Source: JABAYQ01 sp042091225
Lineage (GTDB): Bacteria; Bacteroidota; Bacteroidia; Flavobacteriales; UBA7312
NCBI GenBank assembly: GCA_042091225.1
Contig: JBELHW010000061.1
Coordinates: forward strand, 1 to 9,128
Length of the DNA: 9,128 nucleotides
Reading direction: 5' to 3'
Shown: positions 1 through 5,794 of the stretch, one piece after another
Layout of the letters: the number at the start of each line of letters is the position of its first letter
Numbering within the stretch: the first letter of the stretch is position 1
Program-made: the position numbers and the translations under genes
Notes under the pieces: generated by a model
What the model saw: the letters and a program-made list of their open reading frames with translations, nothing else
Told to the model about the DNA's origin: nothing
The model's database searches: none

Positions 1-1
1 A

Positions 2-805
2 CAAAAGCCTAAAGAAGATTGGTTAAAGTTTGTTAAAACTTCAAGAGCTAAATCCAAAATAAAGAATGACTTAAAAGAAGAGAAAAAGATTATTGGTGCA
101 GAAGGAAAAGAAATATTAATTAGAAAATTAAGGCATCTTAAAATTATTTTCAATAAAACAATTGAAGATGATTTAACTAAATTTTTTAATCTTGATAGTT
201 TAGAGTTATACTATCAATTTAGCACTGGAATTCTTACAAACAAAGACATTAGAGAATTTGTAAGTCTTAAAAACAGAGGATGGTTTTCCTTAATTAAAAA
301 GAAAATTACCAGAAAAGATAATAGTCAGAATATAGAAGTTAAAACTCCTATTTACGACAAAGGAATAATTCTTTTTGGACAAGATAAACAAATACTAGAT
401 TATAATTTTTCAAAATGTTGCTCTTGTATTGCTGGAGACGAAATTTTTGGGTTTACAACCATTAGTCAAGGAATAAAAGTTCACAATTCTAATTGCCCTA
501 ACTCAATTCAATTAAGATCAAGATATTCTTATCGTATTTTACAAGCAAGCTGGAAAACTAAAGAGGAGTATAATTTTACATCAACAATAAAAATTAAAGG
601 TATTGATCAAATAGGGCTAATTAACAAAGTAACTAAGCTTATTTCTGATTTGCTAAATGTAAATATTGAGTCGATAAATATATCTTCTAATGCTGGAATG
701 TTTCAGGGCGAAATATCTGTAAATGTTTTAAATATTTCTCATCTAGAAAATCTTATAAAAAAACTAGAAAACATTGAAGGAATTGAAAGTGTTGAAAGAT
801 TATAG
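2..805 (+). CDS. RelA/SpoT-family (p)ppGpp synthetase/hydrolase, C-terminal part (5' end outside window)
   Basis: An open frame runs from the left edge to TAG at 803-805 and gives the last 267 residues of a long RelA/SpoT homologue, which makes and/or degrades the alarmone (p)ppGpp. The catalytic HD and synthetase domains and most of TGS lie outside the window. The fragment opens with the stretch that normally follows TGS (DWLKFVKTSRAKSKI), continues through the helical region (about 20-120), then the conserved-cysteine/zinc-finger module (about 135-170: CCSCIAGDEIFGF, then H161 and C165 in VHNSNCPNS), and ends with an ACT domain (about 190-267: STIKIKGIDQIGLINKVTKL). These regulatory domains bind the ribosome or sense the cell's state. 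The cysteine module is slightly unusual: CCSC replaces the commoner CCNP. Synthetase-only, hydrolase-only and bifunctional forms cannot be told apart without the N-terminal half. The next gene, fur, starts 74 nt downstream on the same strand. Confidence 0.93.
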   Translation, partial: QKPKEDWLKFVKTSRAKSKIKNDLKEEKKIIGAEGKEILIRKLRHLKIIFNKTIEDDLTKFFNLDSLELYYQFSTGILTNKDIREFVSLKNRGWFSLIKKKITRKDNSQNIEVKTPIYDKGIILFGQDKQILDYNFSKCCSCIAGDEIFGFTTISQGIKVHNSNCPNSIQLRSRYSYRILQASWKTKEEYNFTSTIKIKGIDQIGLINKVTKLISDLLNVNIESINISSNAGMFQGEISVNVLNISHLENLIKKLENIEGIESVERL

Positions 806-807
806 CA

Positions 808-841
808 TTGTGTTAATAAATTAGTGAAGCTTTTATCTTTA
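808..841 (+). promoter_or_regulatory. Possible Bacteroidota-type promoter for fur-purA-ostA
   Basis: TTG at 808-810 and TATCTTTA at 834-841 resemble the Bacteroidota sigma-A promoter (TTG, then TAnnTTTG). The second box matches at seven of eight positions. The spacer is 23 nt, at the long end of the accepted range. This is the only gap longer than 5 nt in the window, so it is the natural place for a promoter of the downstream three-gene run. In A+T-rich DNA such matches arise easily by chance, hence the low confidence. Confidence 0.3.
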
Positions 842-859
842 AAAAGCTTAATTTTAAGC
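827..859 (+). promoter_or_regulatory. Overlapping inverted repeats upstream of fur (operator or weak terminator)
   Basis: AAGCTTTT (827-834) and AAAAGCTT (842-849) form a perfect 8-bp inverted repeat around a 7-nt loop. The right arm overlaps a second repeat, GCTTAA (846-851) and TTAAGC (854-859), with a 2-nt centre, so the two stems are mutually exclusive. The first repeat encloses the possible -7 box, which would suit an operator, perhaps for Fur autoregulation. Alternatively it is a weak terminator for the RelA/SpoT gene, but there is no clean U tract after it. The repeat is directly visible; the function is a guess. Confidence 0.3.
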
Positions 860-879
860 CTTAATAATTGACAATATAA

Positions 880-1338
880 ATGTCTCTAAACGCATCAGAA
901 TCGGTAACTAAAATATTCACTGACTTTTTAGAAAAAAATGGTCAGAGAAAAACTCCTGAACGATTTGCAATCTTATCAGAAATCTATGAACATAGCGGTC
1001 ATTTTGATATTGAATCTTTATATATTAAAATGAAAAATAAAAAATATAGAGTTAGTAGAGCTACTCTATATAATACCATAGAGTTGTTGATGGAATGTAA
1101 ATTAGTTAGGAGACATCAGTTTGGAAAAAATCAATCACAATATGAAAAGTCGCTAGTTAGTGGTCAACATGATCATCTGATATGTTCTGATTGTAAAAAA
1201 GTTATTGAATTTTGTGACCCAAGAATTCAAAATATAAAAAATACTGTTGAAGAGTTAATGGGTTTTAAAGTGTCTTCTCATTCATTGAATATGTATGGTA
1301 AGTGTGTAGATGCTAAATATTGTATAAAAGATAAATAA
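880..1338 (+). CDS. fur: Fur-family ferric uptake regulator
   Basis: This 152-residue cytoplasmic DNA-binding protein has the usual Fur length. The winged-helix domain covers about residues 10-85, with the recognition helix in RVSRATLYNTIELL (57-70). The dimerisation and metal domain follows. Ligands that align with E. coli Fur are visible: H41, E89, H97 and H99 for the regulatory site, and D98, E110 and H134 for the second site, where E. coli His87 is replaced by Gln96. A structural zinc site is indicated by C102/C105 (CSDC) and C142/C148. Glu110 at the position where PerR has Asp favours Fur over PerR. In its metal-bound form the protein would repress iron-uptake genes. The ATG at 880 follows TTGACAATATAA, which contains no Shine-Dalgarno sequence. 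The stop lies 1 nt before purA, so the two genes are co-transcribed. Zur or another metal specificity cannot be excluded from sequence alone. Confidence 0.9.
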   Translation: MSLNASESVTKIFTDFLEKNGQRKTPERFAILSEIYEHSGHFDIESLYIKMKNKKYRVSRATLYNTIELLMECKLVRRHQFGKNQSQYEKSLVSGQHDHLICSDCKKVIEFCDPRIQNIKNTVEELMGFKVSSHSLNMYGKCVDAKYCIKDK

Positions 1339-1339
1339 A

Positions 1340-2608
1340 ATGGTAGTAGATGTACTTTTAGGCTTGCAATGGGGCGATGAAGGAAAGGGTAAAATTGTAG
1401 ATGTTTTAACTAATAATTATGATATAATTGCAAGGTTTCAAGGTGGCCCTAATGCTGGGCACACTCTAGAGTTTGATGGCATCAAACATGTTTTGCATAC
1501 TATTCCTTCCGGAATTTTCCACAAACAAAGTATAAATATTGTTGGTAATGGTGTTGTTATTGACCCTGTTATTTTCAAAAAAGAAATTGAAGCACTTGAA
1601 GATTTGAATGTAGATATAAGATCTAATTTATTTATTTCGAGAAAAGCTCATTTAATTTTACCAACTCATAAGTTATTGGATGCTGCTTCGGAAATAGCTA
1701 AAGGAAAGGCAAAAATTGGTTCTACTTTAAAAGGAATTGGCCCTACTTACATGGATAAAACTGGAAGAAACGGACTAAGAATTGGTGATATAAATTCTCC
1801 AGAATTCGAAGAGAAGTACTCTAAACTAGTGCTTAAGCATAAAAACCTATTACATAACAATCTTGAGTTATTGAATGACTTTGATTCTATGGAAAAAGAA
1901 TGGTTTAAAGGAATTGAAGTTATCAAATCTTTTCAATTGATTGATAGTGAAAATTATATTCATAAATCTCAAAAAGCAGGGAAAAAAATATTGGCTGAAG
2001 GTGCTCAAGGTACTTTATTAGATATCGATTTTGGTTCTTATCCATTTGTTACTTCTTCAAATACTATATCGGCTGGTGCTTGTACTGGACTAGGAATTGC
2101 ACCAAATAAAATTGGAGACGTATTTGGTATTTTCAAAGCTTACTGTACTAGAGTCGGTAGCGGACCTTTTCCTACCGAACTATTTGATGAAGTAGGCGAA
2201 ACAATAGGTAAAGTAGGAAATGAATTTGGTGCAACAACAGGAAGAAAAAGAAGGTGTGGCTGGATTGATATTCCTGCGCTGAAATACGCTATTGAAATAA
2301 ATGGCGTTACTAAACTAATGATGATGAAAGCTGATGTTTTATCTGGCCTAGAAAAAATCAAGGTTTGTACACACTACAATTATAACGGAGAGTTAATTGA
2401 TTATTTGCCATTTGATGCCAACGAAAAAACAATAACTCCAGTTTATGAGGAATTAGAATCGTGGAGTGAAGATTTAACTGCTTTATCTGATATAAACCAG
2501 GCACCAAAAGCATTGCATGATTATATTAACTATTTAGAAAGAGTTTTAGAAACGCCCATTACAATAGTTTCGGTAGGACCTAATAGAAATCAAACTTTAA
2601 AACGATAA
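1340..2608 (+). CDS. purA: Adenylosuccinate synthetase
   Basis: PurA joins IMP and aspartate using GTP to form adenylosuccinate, the first committed step from IMP to AMP, in the cytosol. The 422-residue protein is full length. Diagnostic motifs: the P-loop LGLQWGDEGKGK (7-18) with catalytic Asp13, His41 in GGPNAGHT (35-42), the IMP-binding segment GSTLKGIGPTYMDKTGRNG (127-145), EGAQGTLLDIDFGSYPFVTS (220-239), the loop TTGRKRRCGWID (299-310), and the guanine-binding end with GPNRNQT (413-419). Phe231 stands where E. coli has His, a difference I recall as normal in this phylum. Translation starts 1 nt after the fur stop, so the genes are probably translationally coupled. PurA of E. coli is inhibited by ppGpp, which makes the nearby RelA/SpoT gene a meaningful neighbour. 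The protein ends at the usual family C-terminus, so the stop at 2606-2608 is genuine. Confidence 0.97.
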   Translation: MVVDVLLGLQWGDEGKGKIVDVLTNNYDIIARFQGGPNAGHTLEFDGIKHVLHTIPSGIFHKQSINIVGNGVVIDPVIFKKEIEALEDLNVDIRSNLFISRKAHLILPTHKLLDAASEIAKGKAKIGSTLKGIGPTYMDKTGRNGLRIGDINSPEFEEKYSKLVLKHKNLLHNNLELLNDFDSMEKEWFKGIEVIKSFQLIDSENYIHKSQKAGKKILAEGAQGTLLDIDFGSYPFVTSSNTISAGACTGLGIAPNKIGDVFGIFKAYCTRVGSGPFPTELFDEVGETIGKVGNEFGATTGRKRRCGWIDIPALKYAIEINGVTKLMMMKADVLSGLEKIKVCTHYNYNGELIDYLPFDANEKTITPVYEELESWSEDLTALSDINQAPKALHDYINYLERVLETPITIVSVGPNRNQTLKR

Positions 2609-2611
2609 AAT

Positions 2612-4105
2612 TTGTTTAGAATAAGTCTTATTTTAGTTTTCTTTTTTTGGATAAATTCCGTTTTTAGTCAAAAGAAAACAAAATTAGAAATTATTAAATC
2701 CGAACTTACTATCTACGACGCATCCTTTAATCCTGACATGAGAAGGCTGATAGATTCTGTTGTTTTCAAACACAATACTGCAACCATGTTTTGTGACAGT
2801 GCTTGGCACTACTTTAAAGAAAATAGATTTGAAGCTTTTGGTAATATTCACATTAACAAAAACGACTCTATTCATCTGTATGGAAATCATCTTGATTACA
2901 TAGGAAATGATGATTTAGCTTTAATTAGTGGAGATGTAGTAATAAAAGACAATACTATGACTCTTACTACTGATAAAGTTACTTATTCACTTGATAAAAA
3001 TGTAGCTTATTATTACAATAACGCAACAATAGTAAATAAACAAAATACCCTAAGAAGTAAAAAAGGCACTTATTATTCTGATCAAAATAGATTAGAGTTT
3101 AAAACAGATGTGAAATTAATTAACCCTGATTATAACATCAATAGCGACACTCTAATTTACAATACATTAAATGAAATAGCATATTTTTTTGGTCCTACAA
3201 AAATAACATCAGATCAAAATTTTATTTATTGTGAAAATGGTTGGTATAATACAAAAACAGATTTTTCTAGATTTAGTAAAAATGCTTATCTAGAAAATAA
3301 AGATCAAAAACTTATTGGCGATAGTATTATTTATGACAGAAATCAATCTTATGGCTTAGCATTACAGAATGTTTCTATTATTGACACTACAAATAACTTT
3401 ATTGTAAAAGGAGATAAAGCAGAGATGTTTGAAGAAAAGGATAGTTCTATTATAACCATTGAACCCTTGCTAATTTTACTTTTTGAAAACGATTCTTTAT
3501 TTCTTCATTCGGATACTATTTTAGCGAGAAAAAATATAAATTCTGAAAAAGAAATTGAAGCTTATACAGGTGTTAAATTTTACAACCAAGACATTCAAGG
3601 AATGTGTTCAAACCTAATATATAATCACTCCGACTCATATATATATATGAATGAAGCACCTACTCTATGGTCTAACAATTATCAGATGACTGCAGATTCT
3701 ATTATTGTTCAATTAAAAAACAATAGTATTAATCAATTGTACTTAAAGAAAAATTCTTTTATAGTTTCAAACCCTTTTCCAGATTATTTTGACCAAATTA
3801 AGGGAAAAGAAATTGTAGGTTTTTTTAAAAACAATCAAATGAAAAATATAAATGTTTTTGGAAATGGCCAGGTTACATATACTTTACAGGATGAACAAGA
3901 AAAAATTTCTGGAATAAATACTGTTAAATGTAGCTTTATGAATATTGACGTAAATCGCAATAAAATAAAACGAATATCTTTTCAGGAAAAGCCAGAATCG
4001 GTTATTTATCCAATTGAAGAGCTTCCATCGGAATGGAAAAAGTTAAAAGGATTTATTTGGAAAGGGGATCAGAAAATTAATACCAAAGAAGATATTTGGA
4101 ATTAA
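2612..4105 (+). CDS. Secreted OstA/LptA-like protein (organic solvent tolerance-like N-terminal domain)
   Basis: This 497-residue exported protein carries OstA/LptA-type beta-jellyroll repeats, the fold of LPS-transport bridge proteins. An N-terminal signal peptide (about 1-19, hydrophobic LILVFFFWI, probable cleavage VFS|Q) places it in the periplasm. Repeated short strands of the type GNIHI, GDVVI, DKVTY, GTYYS and SDTLIY fill residues about 75-275. The family-typical C-terminal stretch SFQEKPESVIYPIEELP is at 456-472. The start is TTG at 2612: the purA stop (TAA, 2606-2608) lies in the same frame only one codon upstream, no ATG occurs before about 2747, and only the TTG start preserves the signal peptide. 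The gene is 3 nt after purA and is part of that operon. By family, I infer a role in carrying LPS or other lipid towards the outer membrane. It is much longer than E. coli LptA (about 185 residues), so it is not a simple orthologue. Confidence 0.82.
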   Translation: MFRISLILVFFFWINSVFSQKKTKLEIIKSELTIYDASFNPDMRRLIDSVVFKHNTATMFCDSAWHYFKENRFEAFGNIHINKNDSIHLYGNHLDYIGNDDLALISGDVVIKDNTMTLTTDKVTYSLDKNVAYYYNNATIVNKQNTLRSKKGTYYSDQNRLEFKTDVKLINPDYNINSDTLIYNTLNEIAYFFGPTKITSDQNFIYCENGWYNTKTDFSRFSKNAYLENKDQKLIGDSIIYDRNQSYGLALQNVSIIDTTNNFIVKGDKAEMFEEKDSSIITIEPLLILLFENDSLFLHSDTILARKNINSEKEIEAYTGVKFYNQDIQGMCSNLIYNHSDSYIYMNEAPTLWSNNYQMTADSIIVQLKNNSINQLYLKKNSFIVSNPFPDYFDQIKGKEIVGFFKNNQMKNINVFGNGQVTYTLQDEQEKISGINTVKCSFMNIDVNRNKIKRISFQEKPESVIYPIEELPSEWKKLKGFIWKGDQKINTKEDIWN

Positions 4106-4572
4106 TTTAAATACTTAAATAGCCATGATTTCTCTATTGGAATAATCCAATTTTCTTCTAAATCATATTTTGTTTGCACTAGGTTGTTAAAAACCTTCAT
4201 GTTTTTTGTGACAACATTTTTAAATTCGGATAATGAAACAACTTTTGTATTGTCGTGATTATCTATATATGCTATATTTAATCTATTAAATAAGTCTAAT
4301 TTAAATTGTTTTTCTATCTTTTTTATTGTGGAAACGGAGCTGTCTATAGAACAACCGCTAGCATTATTTAATGAATCGTTTACAAAAAGACAAATAAACC
4401 AATCTTTAACTAGAAAAGAACTTTCAACAGGCTTACCATGGGTATTCCAATTTTGACATAAATCGAATAAATACTTTTCAATTATAGACTTTTCCTGACT
4501 TGTAAACATTCTATCAGATTGATAAATCCATACTCTTGAATTATTGCTAATTTGGTTAAATGGCTTAAACAT
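4102..4572 (-). CDS. Conserved Bacteroidota protein of unknown function (often mislabelled 'ABC transporter ATPase')
   Basis: This 156-residue soluble-looking protein has no signal peptide or membrane segment. I recognise it as a widespread flavobacterial family that, as I recall, databases often call 'ABC transporter ATPase'. That name is not supported here: there is no Walker A (GxxGxGKS/T), no LSGGQ signature and no Walker B motif. Likely conserved blocks are SRVWIYQSDR (12-21), W42 with H45-G46, NNASGCSIDSSV (69-80, containing Cys74), VFNNLVQTK (127-135) and the C-terminal W142...P145...SW (149-150). It is the last gene of the minus-strand operon. Its ATG overlaps the stop of the CCG-domain gene by 1 nt (TAATG), which implies translational coupling and perhaps a role with that iron-sulfur protein. 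Its own stop shares the TTAA at 4102-4105 with the convergent OstA-like gene. The function is unknown. Confidence 0.85.
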   Translation of the reverse strand: MFKPFNQISNNSRVWIYQSDRMFTSQEKSIIEKYLFDLCQNWNTHGKPVESSFLVKDWFICLFVNDSLNNASGCSIDSSVSTIKKIEKQFKLDLFNRLNIAYIDNHDNTKVVSLSEFKNVVTKNMKVFNNLVQTKYDLEENWIIPIEKSWLFKYLN

Positions 4573-5360
4573 TATAAATCTTGTGCTTGAGCTATCATTT
4601 CAGCAATGTCCATTACTTTAATTTCGTTTTCTTTTTCTTTATTTTTTATACCGTCAGTCATCATGGTGTTACAAAATGGACATCCAGTAGCTATAAAGCT
4701 TGGCTTTACACTTAGTGCATCTTCAGTACGTTCTATATTTACGTCTTTATTTCCTTTTTCTGGTTCTTTAAACATCTGAGCACCTCCAGCACCACAGCAC
4801 AAGCCTTTACTCCTGCACCTTTTCATCTCCACTAGTTCTGCATCCAGTTTTTCAATAAGATCTCTAGGGGCTTGATAAACATCATTAGCTCTTCCTAAAT
4901 AGCATGGATCATGAAATGTTATTTTCTTTCCTTTAAACTCCCCTCCATCAACTATTAATTTTTCATCATTAATTAATTGCTGAATCAATTGTGTATGATG
5001 AACTACTTCATAATTACCACCGAGGTCAGGATATTCGTTTTTTAGTGCATTAAAACAATGTGGACAGGCAGTTACAATTTTATTTATTTCATACCCATTC
5101 ATAACTTCGATGTTACTCATAGCCTGCATTTGAAATAAAAATTCGTTTCCAGCTCTTTTAGCAGGGTCACCACTACAACTTTCCTCTGTACCTAAAACAG
5201 CAAAATTAACATTAGCTTTGTTTAACAATTTAACCACTGCTTTAGTTATTTTCTTAGCTCTATCATCAAAACTTCCTGCACAGCCAACCCAAAAAAGGAC
5301 TTCTGCTTTTTCTCCTTTGGCTAATAATTCAGCCATTGTAGGAACTATTAATTTGCTCAT
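4572..5360 (-). CDS. CCG-domain (Fe-S)-binding protein, heterodisulfide reductase subunit B/D-like
   Basis: This 262-residue cytoplasmic protein has two cysteine-rich CCG domains, as in HdrB, the HdrD C-terminus, GlpC and LldE. The first has C27 (WVGCAG), C62 (SCSGDPAKRAGNE) and C99/C102 (ACPHC). The second has C153 (HDPCYLGR), C188-C189 (LCCGAGGAQMF) and C227/C230 (GCPFC). Such domains bind a non-cubane [4Fe-4S] cluster or act as redox modules that take electrons from partner ferredoxin-type subunits. The second domain is canonical. In the first, the CCG doublet is SCSG and so lacks one cysteine, suggesting only one complete cluster site. The gene lies 5 nt after the HAD gene and overlaps the next gene by 1 nt. 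The membrane [4Fe-4S] protein two genes upstream is the natural partner, so together they would equal one HdrD/GlpC-like fusion split in two. The substrate is unknown. Confidence 0.88.
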   Translation of the reverse strand: MSKLIVPTMAELLAKGEKAEVLFWVGCAGSFDDRAKKITKAVVKLLNKANVNFAVLGTEESCSGDPAKRAGNEFLFQMQAMSNIEVMNGYEINKIVTACPHCFNALKNEYPDLGGNYEVVHHTQLIQQLINDEKLIVDGGEFKGKKITFHDPCYLGRANDVYQAPRDLIEKLDAELVEMKRCRSKGLCCGAGGAQMFKEPEKGNKDVNIERTEDALSVKPSFIATGCPFCNTMMTDGIKNKEKENEIKVMDIAEMIAQAQDL

Positions 5361-5365
5361 ATATA

Positions 5366-5794
5366 TTATTTTTCGAATACTTGAATTTTAACAGACTTTT
5401 CTACTAAATCTGTAAATCTACCAGAATACCTTGTTGCTCTCACCATGTGGTTATCTATCCAATGATAATTTCCTCCTCTAGGCTTGTCCATTAATAATCC
5501 GTGGTATTTAAATCCATTTTTGTCTAACCAATCTAAAGTTACTGCTCTATGTTCTTCAATTCTGGATGTAAAAAAGGTAATTATGTGCCCTTCATCATAC
5601 CATTTGTTTAGAGTTTCTAAAGCTTCAGGATATAGTTGTGCAGTTACCATTCTTTCAGGCTCTTCGTTTGGTATATCATCACATATAGTACCGTCAATAT
5701 CGATCAAATAATTTTTGATATTATCTGGCAACACAGGACTTATTAAATTACCATCTACGGTTTTATTAATTAATTTTTTTTCTTCTTTACTCAT
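5366..5794 (-). CDS. Small HAD-superfamily phosphatase-like protein
   Basis: This 142-residue soluble protein has all core HAD motifs. Motif I is YLIDIDGTICDD with nucleophile Asp32 and acid/base Asp34. Motif II is FFTSR (Thr76/Ser77). The motif III lysine is probably K104 in MDKPRGGNYHWID, and the acidic motif IV is Asp114. The short spacing (about 40 residues between motifs I and II, no large cap) indicates a minimal-cap phosphatase related to polynucleotide-kinase-type or 5'-nucleotidase-type HADs. The substrate cannot be read from the sequence. Relatives are, as I recall, sometimes labelled 'phosphoheptose isomerase', which the motifs contradict. The ATG at 5794 overlaps the stop of the membrane Fe-S gene by 8 nt (ATGAGTAA), so translation is coupled. 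It is lodged between the two Fe-S genes, which suggests a shared pathway, but this is inference. Confidence 0.82.
   Translation of the reverse strand: MSKEEKKLINKTVDGNLISPVLPDNIKNYLIDIDGTICDDIPNEEPERMVTAQLYPEALETLNKWYDEGHIITFFTSRIEEHRAVTLDWLDKNGFKYHGLLMDKPRGGNYHWIDNHMVRATRYSGRFTDLVEKSVKIQVFEK

Noticed and set aside
880..1338. PerR (peroxide regulator) rather than Fur
   Set aside because: Glu110 is in the position where PerR normally has Asp, and the overall match is to Fur; kept as Fur.
2140..2361. Minus-strand open frame of 73 codons inside purA
   Set aside because: It lies wholly inside a strongly supported PurA sequence, has no recognisable domain and no spacing that suggests translation.
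2684..2890. Minus-strand open frame of 68 codons inside the OstA-like gene
   Set aside because: Antisense shadow of a gene with a clear signal peptide and family repeats; no independent support.
3637..3648. (AT)6 dinucleotide run as a phase-variation tract
   Set aside because: Only six units, in the middle of a long intact frame (encoding YIYM), in a very A+T-rich genome; too short to suggest slippage control.
4105..4120. ATTTAA-ATAC-TTAAAT hairpin as a bidirectional terminator
   Set aside because: The stem is six A/T pairs only and lies inside the coding end of the minus-strand gene; not stable enough to claim.
5484..5711. Plus-strand open frame of 75 codons across the HAD gene
   Set aside because: It is antisense to conserved HAD motifs and has no family resemblance.
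5366..5794. Phosphoheptose isomerase
   Set aside because: No sugar-isomerase (SIS) domain; the DxDGT, TSR and Lys/Asp motifs are those of HAD phosphatases.
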